A stretch of DNA of 64,000 nucleotides from Rhodococcus_F sp040656415 (GTDB lineage: Bacteria; Actinomycetota; Actinomycetes; Mycobacteriales; Mycobacteriaceae): the NCBI RefSeq assembly GCF_040656415.1, contig NZ_JBFAMC010000001.1:1302001-1366000 (forward strand). Direction: 5' to 3'. A program made the translations under genes and the position numbers. Position 1 is the first letter of the stretch. Each line of letters starts with the position of its first letter. Positions 26,362 to 34,817 of this stretch are shown here, in pieces. Under the pieces are notes generated by a model, which did no database searches, had not been told where the DNA came from, and saw only the letters and a program-made list of their open reading frames with translations.

Positions 26362-27839
26362 GCGCCGAACTGACCACTCTCGACGCAGCAGATCTTGCGT
26401 CGAAGATCCACAGCCGAGAGGTGTCGTCCGTCGAGGTCACCCAGGCGCATCTGGACCGGATCACCGAAGTCGACGGTGAACTCGGCGCCTTTCTGCACGT
26501 TGCCGGCGAGCAGGCCCTCGTGTCGGCCAAGGCCGTCGACAGCAGCCTCGCCGCCGGTGACGACCCGGCCTCACCGCTGGCCGGCGTGCCACTGGCGCTC
26601 AAAGACATCTTCACCACCACGGATATGCCCACCACGTGCGCCTCGAAAATTCTCGAGGGGTGGATCGCGCCGTACGACGCCACGCTTACCGGCAAGCTTC
26701 GAGGCGCTGGGATCCCGATCCTCGGCAAGACCAACCTCGACGAGTTCGCGATGGGCTCGTCCACGGAGAACTCGGCTTACGGCCCGACCCGCAATCCGTG
26801 GGACACCACGCGTATCCCGGGCGGATCGGGTGGTGGTAGCGCCGCAGCGCTCGCGTCCCGGCAAGCCCCGATCGCGATAGGAACCGATACCGGCGGATCG
26901 ATCCGTCAGCCCGCGGCCGTCACCGCAACGGTCGGCGCCAAGCCCACCTACGGCACGGTCTCCCGATTCGGCCTCGTCGCATGTGCCTCATCACTCGATC
27001 AGGGTGGTCCCTGCGGTCGTACGGTCCTCGATACGGCGCTACTGCACGAGGTCATCGCCGGCCACGACCCACGCGACTCGACCTCGATCGACACCCCGGT
27101 CCGCCCGGTGGTCGCAGCTGCGCGTGAGGGTGCCGGGGGAAACCTGAAGGGTGTGAAGGTGGGTGTGGTCAAGGAACTGCACTCCGATAGCTATCAGCCC
27201 GGTGTGATCGCGTCGTTCGATGCGGCCGTCGCTCAGCTCACCGAACTGGGCGCCGAAGTTGTCGAGGTATCGTGTCCGAACTTCGAGTACGCGCTCGCGT
27301 CGTACTACCTGATCTTGCCGAGTGAGGTTTCATCCAACCTCGCCCGTTTCGATGCGATGCGCTACGGATTGCGGGTCGACGAAGGCGGTATGAGCGCCGA
27401 TCAAGTAATGGCCGCGACGCGAGCCGCAGGTTTCGGCCCCGAGGTCAAGCGCCGCATCATGATCGGTACTTACGCGTTGTCTGCGGGGTACTACGACGCC
27501 TACTACGGCCAGGCTCTCAAGGTGCGGACGCTCATCGCCCGCGACTTCGACAGGGCCTACGAGAAGGTTGACGTCCTGGTCTCGCCGACCAGTCCGTTCA
27601 CCGCATGGAAACTGGGGGAGAAGGTGGGCGACCCGCTCGCGATGTACCTCTCGGACCTGTGCACTCTGCCGACGAACCTGGCGGGCCACTGCGCGATGTC
27701 GGTTCCGTCCGGACTCTCCGCCGACGACGGTCTGCCGGTCGGTCTGCAAATCATGGCGCCCGCGTTGGCCGATGAGCGGTTGTACCGGGTCGGTGCCGCA
27801 TACGAGGCTGCTCGTGGTCCCGTAGGGTTGCCGAGCTAG
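26358..27839 (+). CDS. gatA: Asp-tRNA(Asn)/Glu-tRNA(Gln) amidotransferase subunit A
   Basis: 493 residues of the amidase signature family; supplies ammonia from glutamine for GatB. The Ser-cisSer-Lys triad is visible: Lys82 in PLALKDIF, Ser157 in IPGGSGGGSAAALAS and nucleophile Ser181 in GTDTGGSIRQPAA. Full length. Start ATG 26358 overlaps gatC. gatB lies 5.4 kb downstream, separated by an inserted four-gene block and pfkA. Confidence 0.97.
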   Translation: MSAELTTLDAADLASKIHSREVSSVEVTQAHLDRITEVDGELGAFLHVAGEQALVSAKAVDSSLAAGDDPASPLAGVPLALKDIFTTTDMPTTCASKILEGWIAPYDATLTGKLRGAGIPILGKTNLDEFAMGSSTENSAYGPTRNPWDTTRIPGGSGGGSAAALASRQAPIAIGTDTGGSIRQPAAVTATVGAKPTYGTVSRFGLVACASSLDQGGPCGRTVLDTALLHEVIAGHDPRDSTSIDTPVRPVVAAAREGAGGNLKGVKVGVVKELHSDSYQPGVIASFDAAVAQLTELGAEVVEVSCPNFEYALASYYLILPSEVSSNLARFDAMRYGLRVDEGGMSADQVMAATRAAGFGPEVKRRIMIGTYALSAGYYDAYYGQALKVRTLIARDFDRAYEKVDVLVSPTSPFTAWKLGEKVGDPLAMYLSDLCTLPTNLAGHCAMSVPSGLSADDGLPVGLQIMAPALADERLYRVGAAYEAARGPVGLPS

Positions 27840-27857
27840 CCCGAACGGATTGCGGGA

Positions 27858-29309
27858 TCAGGCGCAGTCGGGCAACGCGGTGCCCTGTTCGGTCCCGTAC
27901 CGATGTCCGTGTCCGGGTGAGAAGTTCAACGCGGATATGAGGTCGATACTCGTCTGCAGAAACGTGATTCCCGGAATCCACTGGGGTAGCGGTGCATCGA
28001 GGTGTGCGGACGAGAGATCTGGACGGTGCAAGATCAGGTCGGGGGACCACCACACCACCGGATCCGAGGTGTTCGCGAGCACAGTGGCGCCGTTCGTCGA
28101 GACGGATCTGGCGGGCGGTCCTGCCCACAGGGCGCCGCACACCTGTCGTCCCCTCTCGCCGGAGTCCGCGAAAATGGAGCTACCGCCGACTGATCCGAGA
28201 CTTTGTCCGTAGACGTAAAGTGCCGGACGGGGCCTGTCGGCCGGCAGGTCGTCTATCCGGTTTGCAATTGCGTCGAACAGCGCTTTCGCCGATTCGTCTG
28301 CTGCGGAACGGCTGAACAAGAAAGTCATCCAACTCGGAAGGTGCGAGTACTGCATCCCGACTGTCGCGACGTCCCCGCCGAAACGCTCCTCGAATCCGTC
28401 GACGGCCTTCTCGTCGATCCAGCCCGAGCCTGTCGGGATGGCGACGACGATGGCGGACCTCGAGAATCCGTCGACCCGTTCGAGCTCGGATACGGCTAGT
28501 GCTGCGCGTGATTCGACGTTCGGTGCCGAGTTCACGCCGACGTAGGTGCGAATACCGGGTGAGTGGGCGCCGGCAGCGATGAAGCGCCGCCCCTGACGTC
28601 CGAGCGATTCCCAGGTAATTGCGGATTCGGGGCTTCCCGACAGTGCGCCCGACATCGGCCGCTGGAGCGACACATCGACGACGGCGTCGGAGTCGCTGTA
28701 GGAGCGGGCCGTCATCGCCCACAGTGCTGGTCCGGCGACCAGCTGGATCACGGTCCCGAGAACGACTGCGGTGGCCGCGCTGCCGATCCAGCCCAGGCGT
28801 CGGGCGACCGCGGCGACTGCGCTTCCGAAACCGACGACGGTAACGAATGTCACTGTGGTCCAAGCGATAGCCTGCATCCAGTACACAGGCCCGATGGCAG
28901 GCAAGCCCATGGCTGCACGCAACGAATCCTGCCAATGGTCGGCGAGGATCATCATCCAGCTCACGGCGATCATCGATCCGATCAGAGTCAGGACCTGGGC
29001 CGACTCGCGCGGAGCAATTTGGCGCGAGTGCCTGATGAGCCCTACCAATGTGCGGCCGATGACTACGATGCCGAGACCGACGGCTGCGAGAACGCCGCTG
29101 AACACCGCCTGTGTCAAGACATCGCGGGGTAGGAGCGACGGTGCGAGCGACGCAAGCGTTGGGGCTGTGACAGCGATCGTGGTGGACACGCGGGGGAGTG
29201 CGGGGATCGGAATCTGTGCGGCACCCACTAGACGTGCCAACGATGCTGTGACCCGCGAATAGCGAGGCTCGGCAGCATATCTGGGGTCAGCCAGGATACC
29301 GGTGGTCAT
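27858..29309 (-). CDS. Membrane-anchored alpha/beta hydrolase (Abhydrolase_9-like)
   Basis: 483 residues. The N-terminal 200 residues hold about four or five hydrophobic segments (near 67-88, 105-122, 145-165, 176-198). The C-terminal half is an alpha/beta hydrolase: nucleophile elbow YGQSLGS (Ser370), probable acid Asp417 in TSDPVVWW and probable base His468 in GHGHRYG. Actinobacteria carry such proteins with unknown substrates; a lipid or ester is likely. Start ATG 29309 overlaps the stop of the PLA2-like gene (ATGA). It converges on gatA with an 18 bp gap. Confidence 0.8.
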   Translation of the reverse strand: MTTGILADPRYAAEPRYSRVTASLARLVGAAQIPIPALPRVSTTIAVTAPTLASLAPSLLPRDVLTQAVFSGVLAAVGLGIVVIGRTLVGLIRHSRQIAPRESAQVLTLIGSMIAVSWMMILADHWQDSLRAAMGLPAIGPVYWMQAIAWTTVTFVTVVGFGSAVAAVARRLGWIGSAATAVVLGTVIQLVAGPALWAMTARSYSDSDAVVDVSLQRPMSGALSGSPESAITWESLGRQGRRFIAAGAHSPGIRTYVGVNSAPNVESRAALAVSELERVDGFSRSAIVVAIPTGSGWIDEKAVDGFEERFGGDVATVGMQYSHLPSWMTFLFSRSAADESAKALFDAIANRIDDLPADRPRPALYVYGQSLGSVGGSSIFADSGERGRQVCGALWAGPPARSVSTNGATVLANTSDPVVWWSPDLILHRPDLSSAHLDAPLPQWIPGITFLQTSIDLISALNFSPGHGHRYGTEQGTALPDCA

Positions 29310-29938
29310 GCTGGGACCCCACCTACTCGTGGACGGTGGCGCGTCATCCACGCCACACTGGCCAGTATCGCCACTGAACTGCCGGCAAGCGCATAGCTCG
29401 GCCAGGGTTCGGTGATCGGAGTCGAATAGCCCTGCCGCCAACTATTTCCGGCAACAGCTGCAGTCGCTACATTCGCCATCACGAAACATTGCGCTCTGGT
29501 CTGCTCGTCGATGCGGTCCTCACATGCGGTGCGCATCCGCTGATCGAGTTGAGCATCGAGGCTCTTGCGTGCCCACGGGCCCAATTCGGCACCAGAATGT
29601 GACGCGTAGCGGAGGAGGTCGTAGCCGAGATCGTGTGCCTTGCAAGAGGTGTCGAATTCGGCTGGCAGCGGCACCGGGGACGAACACTCCCCGCTCGGAT
29701 TGGCCATGATCCCGTCGATTCGCAGCGGTGTATAGCCCATTACGGAATCGAAGTCCGCCGGAAGGAAGTGGTCGGCGGGATCATCGGGTGAGGTCAGCGC
29801 GCGCACTGCCGCCGACGCGATGGCGTCCTCGTGCCGAGGCGTGTCGGCGGCGCCGGTGAATCCGGTCGTGGTCAGTAGTGCTGTCGCCGCAAGAACCAGC
29901 GCGGTCCGAGTCGTTCTGGATTTCCTCGTCGTTGGCAT
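29306..29938 (-). CDS. Secreted prokaryotic phospholipase A2-like protein with C-terminal membrane segment
   Basis: 210 residues. A signal peptide (basic n-region, then LVLAATALLTTTGFTGA) is followed by the PLA2 catalytic pattern CKAHDLGYD, with His102 and Asp103 placed as in Streptomyces PLA2. Four cysteines (85, 99, 139, 151) could form two disulfides. Unusually, residues about 182-198 form a hydrophobic helix followed by RHRPR, suggesting anchoring in the membrane. It should hydrolyse acyl esters of phospholipids outside the cytoplasm. It overlaps the membrane hydrolase gene by 4 bp, so both are probably made together. Start ATG 29938. Confidence 0.78.
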   Translation of the reverse strand: MPTTRKSRTTRTALVLAATALLTTTGFTGAADTPRHEDAIASAAVRALTSPDDPADHFLPADFDSVMGYTPLRIDGIMANPSGECSSPVPLPAEFDTSCKAHDLGYDLLRYASHSGAELGPWARKSLDAQLDQRMRTACEDRIDEQTRAQCFVMANVATAAVAGNSWRQGYSTPITEPWPSYALAGSSVAILASVAWMTRHRPRVGGVPA

Positions 29939-30077
29939 GAGGCCGACGCTATGAACGAGGTTTGCACAGCCACATCACCCTGGAGTCCGGTTCGGTGCCT
30001 CTCCTCGAGGGGGCGGGGGAGTGGTGTCTCATACCTGGGAGCTATGTGAACATCGACCCAGAGTGTGAGGACATGCC

Positions 30078-31283
30078 GTGACCGCGGATTTTAGTGTCGA
30101 CGGTGTGAACGTGAAGACGCGCGGTCGAAGAGTCGCGAGAGACCAATGGTTGAATGCGGCGATTGTCCTGGTCACAGCGATCCTGTTTGCAGTGGCTTGG
30201 CCCACATTGCACCTGACCCATCAGGTCAGCCCTCCCCTCCAACCGATCGTCGCGGCACTTGCGGCGTTCCCGTTCCTGCTGATCCGGGTGAATCCAGCGC
30301 TGGCATGGGCGGTGTCTGCTGTATCGGCTCTCGTGATTCCGCGGGTCTTTGCGCTGCAGGGGGGTTACGACTATCCGTGGCAGGTGGTTCACATCCTGGT
30401 TTTGCTCGTGCTGCTGGCCGCGGTCAGTATGCGGGCGGCTCTTCCGGTCGTGATTGTGGTGTGGATCTCGACGGTGGCATTGTTTCTCGCCGACTCACCA
30501 GGGGGTGATGGCCTCGGCTGGGCGGTCGGCCTGACGGCGATCGTCGGGTTCGGATTGCTCGTCCACTGGCTCGTGCTGTCGCGGCGGCAACTCGCGCGCC
30601 AGGAGGAGTTGAGCGAGCTCGAACGAACCAGGCGGACGGTTCTCGAGGAGAAGGCAAGGATCGCGCGCGATCTGCACGATGTGGTGGCGCACAACATGTC
30701 ATTGGTCGTCGTGCAGGCGCAGAGCGCGCCGTACCGAATTGCCGGTATGTCGGACGAGACGCGCGCGGAGTTCGAATCGATCGGCGCCGCAGGCCGCGCC
30801 GCCCTCAACGAGGTGCGTGGACTGCTCGGTGTGCTGCGCAGCGATGGGCAAACCGCCGAGCACGAACCTCAGCCGGGGGCCCACCAGATCGGCGAACTGC
30901 TCGAGAGCAGCCGCAGGGCAGGAATCCCGGTCGTGTGGAACGTCGAGGGAGAGCCGAGCCGGCTGTCGGAGTCCGTCGGTCTCGTGATGTACCGAATTCT
31001 CCAGGAGTCTCTGGCCAATGCGGCGAGGCACGCACCCGGTGCGGAGGTGCTCGTCGATATCTCGTACTCGAATCCGGCGACGCTCTCGGTCGTCAACGGC
31101 TCGTCACCGGGAGCTGCTGCCATCCCAATCGTGGAATCGTCAGGTGGGCACGGGATCATCGGAATGCGGGAACGCGCGCTCGCGGTTGGTGGGGTCCTCG
31201 TCGCCGGGCCGCGCGAAAGCGGTGGGTTCGAGGTGAGTGCGACGTTCGTGCCTTCCCCGAATCTTCCGTCCATCTCGGCGTAG
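30078..31283 (+). CDS. Sensor histidine kinase, NarL/DesK type (HisKA_3)
   Basis: 401 residues. Five or so N-terminal membrane segments lie between residues 24 and 167 with little extracytoplasmic loop, implying a membrane-embedded or intramembrane signal. The phosphoacceptor is His200 in ARDLHDVVAHNMSLV. The ATPase N-box MYRILQESLANAARHAPG and G-box GGHGIIGMRERA follow. Start GTG 30078. It is divergent from the PLA2-like gene (139 bp between starts) and 96 bp upstream of its response regulator. The signal is unknown. Confidence 0.9.
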   Translation: MTADFSVDGVNVKTRGRRVARDQWLNAAIVLVTAILFAVAWPTLHLTHQVSPPLQPIVAALAAFPFLLIRVNPALAWAVSAVSALVIPRVFALQGGYDYPWQVVHILVLLVLLAAVSMRAALPVVIVVWISTVALFLADSPGGDGLGWAVGLTAIVGFGLLVHWLVLSRRQLARQEELSELERTRRTVLEEKARIARDLHDVVAHNMSLVVVQAQSAPYRIAGMSDETRAEFESIGAAGRAALNEVRGLLGVLRSDGQTAEHEPQPGAHQIGELLESSRRAGIPVVWNVEGEPSRLSESVGLVMYRILQESLANAARHAPGAEVLVDISYSNPATLSVVNGSSPGAAAIPIVESSGGHGIIGMRERALAVGGVLVAGPRESGGFEVSATFVPSPNLPSISA

Positions 31284-31379
31284 ACAGGCCCCTGCACCTT
31301 TTGGTGGCCGAGAAACCCTACTCCGAAACGCTTGGTCAGCACCCGGTGACTCGAGGATGATCAACGCTAGTCTTGCGGC

Positions 31380-32042
31380 GTGGCTATCACCGTTTTCATC
31401 GCCGACGACCAGGCCATGGTCCGGCAGGGCTTCGGAGCCCTCCTCGCATCGCAGCCCGACATCAGCGTCATCGGTGACGCTCCCAACGGCGCGGTGGCGG
31501 TGAGCGAGGTGAGGCGCCTGCGTCCGGACGTCGTGTTGATGGACGTCCGAATGCCGGAAATGAACGGTCTCGACGCCGCTCGCATCATCCTCTCAGCGGG
31601 GTTCGATCCACCGGTGCGGGTGCTGATGCTCACGACCTTCGATGTCGACGACTATGTTTACGAGGCGCTGGGCATCGGGGCCAGTGGGTTCATGCTCAAG
31701 GACGCTCCCGCGGACGAGTTGATCCGCGCGGTACGGGTTGTCGCGGACGGGGAGGCGCTTCTCGCACCAACGGTTACCCGGCGGCTGATCGCCGATGTGA
31801 CCCGTCGCCGTAGTTCGTCGCGCCTGGAGACGACCGCAATCTCCGCACTGACACCGCGCGAGCGCGAGGTGCTCGAACTCATCGCCCGAGGCATGTCGAA
31901 TGCTGAAATCGCAGAAAAGCTGTTCGTCGCCGAGCAAACCGTCAAGACGCACGTCGGCAAGGTGCTGTCGAAACTGAACCTCCGGGACCGCGCACAGGCG
32001 GTGGTGCTGGCATACGAAAGTGGTCTCGTCACCCCGGGCTGA
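31380..32042 (+). CDS. LuxR/NarL-family response regulator
   Basis: 220 residues. Receiver domain with acidic pair DD (residues 9-10), phosphorylation Asp55 in VLMDVRMPE and Lys in GFMLKDAP. The C-terminal HTH is LTPREREVLELIARGMSNAEIAEKL..VKTHVGKVL. It should act with the upstream kinase. Start GTG 31380. The block from 27858 to here has no counterpart between gatA and pfkA in M. tuberculosis, so the divergent lipase pair is a candidate target. Confidence 0.92.
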   Translation: MAITVFIADDQAMVRQGFGALLASQPDISVIGDAPNGAVAVSEVRRLRPDVVLMDVRMPEMNGLDAARIILSAGFDPPVRVLMLTTFDVDDYVYEALGIGASGFMLKDAPADELIRAVRVVADGEALLAPTVTRRLIADVTRRRSSSRLETTAISALTPREREVLELIARGMSNAEIAEKLFVAEQTVKTHVGKVLSKLNLRDRAQAVVLAYESGLVTPG

Positions 32043-32153
32043 CAGTCGTCGGCTTGCCGTCCGAGATGCCCGAAACGCTGTGGGGCGGCAATATGAACAG
32101 GGGAACGATGAACAGGACAGTCATCAACATCATCACAGGAAGAGGGTGTCTGG

Positions 32154-33185
32154 ATGCGGATCGGAATCCTCACAGGCGGCGGCGACTGCCCCGGACTCAA
32201 CGCGGTAATCAGGGCGGTGGTGCGAACAGCGGAAGGGCGGTATCGCAGCTCGGTGGTCGGATTCCGAGACGGATGGCGAGGGCTGCTCGAGGACCGCAAG
32301 GTCGAACTGTCCAATGACGACAGGATGGACCGCATTCTGACCCGCGGCGGCACCATCCTCGGCACTGCGCGAGTGAATCCGGGGAAGCTCGAGGCTGGGC
32401 TCGACCAGATCAAGCAGACACTCGACAGCAGCGGAATCGACGTCCTCATTCCGATCGGAGGCGAGGGCACACTCACCGCCGCGAGTTGGCTCTCCGACAG
32501 TGGTGTACCCGTGATCGGCGTACCGAAGACAATCGACAACGACATCGACTGTACCGACGTGACGTTCGGCTTCGATACGGCGATTTCCATCGCCACCGAT
32601 GCGATCGACCGTCTGCACACCACCGCCGAATCGCACCAGCGGGTGATGCTCGTGGAGGTGATGGGCAGGCATGCTGGCTGGATTGCGCTGAATTCGGGCC
32701 TCGCGAGCGGCGCGCATCTCACCCTCGTGCCCGAGGTCCCGTTCGACGTGGCCGAGGTGTGCTCGCTCATCAAGGCGAGATTCGAGCGGGGCGATTCGCA
32801 CTTCATCTGCGTCATCGCGGAGGGCGCCGCTCCGACTCCCGAGTCGATGGCCCTGCGCGAAGGTGGTATCGACGAGTACGGGCACAAGCGGTTCACCGGG
32901 GTCGCGCAGCAGGTGGGCGTCGAGATCGAACGCCGCATCGGCAAGGAGGTGCGGACGACGGTTCTCGGGTATGTCCAGCGTGGTGGCACTCCCACCCCGT
33001 TCGACCGGGTACTCGCGACCAGGTTCGGAGTGCACGCCACCGATGCGGCGCACAGGGGCGATTTCGGCAACATGGTCGCGATGCACGGAACCAAGATCGA
33101 TCTGGTCCCGCTCGCGGACGCCACGCGACGGCTGAAGACGGTGCCCCGACAACGGTACGACGAGGTGTCTGCGTTCTTCGGCTGA
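32154..33185 (+). CDS. pfkA: 6-phosphofructokinase, probably ATP-dependent
   Basis: 343 residues. GILTGGGDCPGLNA and IGGEGTLTAA form the nucleotide site, PKTIDNDID is the catalytic motif, and MGRHAGWIA binds fructose 6-phosphate. Position 104-105 reads Glu-Gly, keeping the glycine that marks ATP enzymes; PPi-dependent forms have Asp there. Lys125 (in PKTIDND) is shared with both actinobacterial ATP-PFKs and PPi-PFKs, so donor choice rests on Gly105. Start ATG 32154. Located between gatA and gatB as in mycobacteria. Confidence 0.93.
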   Translation: MRIGILTGGGDCPGLNAVIRAVVRTAEGRYRSSVVGFRDGWRGLLEDRKVELSNDDRMDRILTRGGTILGTARVNPGKLEAGLDQIKQTLDSSGIDVLIPIGGEGTLTAASWLSDSGVPVIGVPKTIDNDIDCTDVTFGFDTAISIATDAIDRLHTTAESHQRVMLVEVMGRHAGWIALNSGLASGAHLTLVPEVPFDVAEVCSLIKARFERGDSHFICVIAEGAAPTPESMALREGGIDEYGHKRFTGVAQQVGVEIERRIGKEVRTTVLGYVQRGGTPTPFDRVLATRFGVHATDAAHRGDFGNMVAMHGTKIDLVPLADATRRLKTVPRQRYDEVSAFFG

Positions 33186-33227
33186 CCGAGTTTTCGGTGA
33201 TGGATCTGCCCGCATAAACTCTCGGGT

Positions 33228-34739
33228 ATGACTGCTGTCGACGCTCCGGGCCTCCTCGAGTACAACGATGTGCTTGCCAAGTACGAGCCGGTTCTCGGCA
33301 TGGAGGTGCACGTAGAACTCGGCACCGATACCAAGATGTTCTGCCCGTGCCCCACGGAGTTCGGCGCCGAGCCGAATACACAGGTTTGCCCCGTGTGCCT
33401 GGGCCTGCCGGGGGCGATGCCGGTCGTGAACGCGGCGGCCGTGGAGTCGGCGATCCGCATCGGGCTGGCTTTGAATTGCTCGATCACGCCTTGGGGCCGG
33501 TTCGCGCGGAAGAACTACTTCTACCCGGATCAACCCAAGAACTACCAGATTTCTCAGTACGACGAGCCGATCGCCACCGATGGCTACCTCGACGTCGTCC
33601 TCGACGACGGCAGCACGTGGCGGGTGGAGATCGAGCGTGCGCACATGGAGGAGGACACCGGCAAGTCATTGCACGTCGGTGGTGCGACCGGGCGCATCCA
33701 CGGTGCCAGCCACTCCCTGCTCGACTACAACCGGGCAGGTGTGCCGCTGGTGGAGATCGTGACCAAGCCGATCGTCGGCGCCGGTGAACGTGCTCCTGAG
33801 GTGGCTCGCGCCTACGTCACCGCGCTGCGCGATCTGCTGAAGGCGCTCGAGGTCTCGGACGTCCGCATGGATCAGGGCTCGATGCGCTGCGACTCCAACG
33901 TGTCGCTGATGCCGATCGGTGCCTCCGAGTTCGGTACCCGGACCGAGACCAAGAACGTCAACTCGCTCAAGAGCGTCGAGGCGGCGGTCCGGTACGAGAT
34001 GCGCCGCCAGGCCGCGGTTCTCGAGGCGGGCGGAAAAGTGATCCAGGAGACGCGGCACTTCCAGGAATCGGACGGCACCACGTCACCGGGTCGCCGCAAG
34101 GAGACGGCCGAAGACTACCGCTACTTCCCAGAGCCCGATCTCGAACCGGTTGCACCCAGTGCCGAGTGGATCGAAGAACTGCGGGCCACTCTCCCCGAGT
34201 TACCGTGGGTCCGCCGCGCGCGGATTCAGGCCGACTGGGGCGTTTCCGACGAGGTAATGCGCGACCTGGTCAATTCCGGAGCCCTCGACCTGGTAATCGC
34301 CACGACTGAATCCGGTGCGGAACCGGAAGCCGCGCGGTCGTGGTGGGTGTCGTACCTGGCTCAGCAGGCGAACACCCGCGGCGTGGAGTTGGCCGAGCTT
34401 CCGATATCGCCCGCCCAGGTCGCGCAGGTGATTTCGCTGATCGACAGCGGGAAGCTGAACAACAAGATGGCCAGGCAGGTGGTGGATTACGTTCTCGCCG
34501 GAGAGGGTGATCCGGAGCAGGTCGTCGCGAACCGTCCCGAGTTGGTCGTCGAACGCGACGACACGAAGCTCAAAGCGGCCGTCGACGAAGCTCTGGCCGC
34601 GAACCCCGACATCGCCGAGAAGATTCGCGGGGGCAAGATCGCGGCTGCGGGCAAGATCGTCGGAGACGTCATGAAGGCCACTCGCGGCCAGGCCGATCCT
34701 GCCCGCGTCAAGGAACTCGTCGTCGAAGCCTGCAGCTAG
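33228..34739 (+). CDS. gatB: Asp-tRNA(Asn)/Glu-tRNA(Gln) amidotransferase subunit B
   Basis: 503 residues. GMEVHVELGTDTKMFCPCP opens the cradle domain, with metal-binding cysteines also in VCPVCLGLPGAMP. FARKNYFYPDQPKNYQISQYD and IERAHMEEDTGKS are family signatures. The C-terminal YqeY-like tail domain ends the protein. It phosphorylates and amidates Glu-tRNA(Gln). Start ATG 33228, 42 bases after pfkA, probably cotranscribed. Confidence 0.97.
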   Translation: MTAVDAPGLLEYNDVLAKYEPVLGMEVHVELGTDTKMFCPCPTEFGAEPNTQVCPVCLGLPGAMPVVNAAAVESAIRIGLALNCSITPWGRFARKNYFYPDQPKNYQISQYDEPIATDGYLDVVLDDGSTWRVEIERAHMEEDTGKSLHVGGATGRIHGASHSLLDYNRAGVPLVEIVTKPIVGAGERAPEVARAYVTALRDLLKALEVSDVRMDQGSMRCDSNVSLMPIGASEFGTRTETKNVNSLKSVEAAVRYEMRRQAAVLEAGGKVIQETRHFQESDGTTSPGRRKETAEDYRYFPEPDLEPVAPSAEWIEELRATLPELPWVRRARIQADWGVSDEVMRDLVNSGALDLVIATTESGAEPEAARSWWVSYLAQQANTRGVELAELPISPAQVAQVISLIDSGKLNNKMARQVVDYVLAGEGDPEQVVANRPELVVERDDTKLKAAVDEALAANPDIAEKIRGGKIAAAGKIVGDVMKATRGQADPARVKELVVEACS

Positions 34740-34754
34740 ACATCCTTCTTCCCG

Positions 34755-34797
34755 AACGGGACGATTTGCTCGGATCGACTGGACGAACGGTCCCGTT
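34755..34797. terminator. Possible bidirectional terminator between gatB and the LppZ-like gene
   Basis: AACGGGAC (34755-34762) pairs with GTCCCGTT (34790-34797) in the 78 bp space between two convergent genes. The 27-base interior can fold further. The loop is long, so the call is tentative. Confidence 0.4.
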
Positions 34798-34817
34798 TCC
34801 CAAGGCGGGCGGCGCGA

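Noticed and set aside
32054..32317. Small frame before pfkA (MNRGTMNRTVINIITG...)
   Set aside because: Overlaps pfkA in another frame and becomes Arg-rich; no ribosome binding site.
32154..33185. PPi-dependent phosphofructokinase
   Set aside because: Lys125 is PPi-like, but Gly105 (not Asp) follows Glu104, which is the ATP-type pattern in actinobacteria.
31658..33644. Minus-strand frames of 609 and 503 codons opposite the response regulator, pfkA and gatB
   Set aside because: They overlap each other and secure genes, with no domain, no start context and shadow-frame composition.
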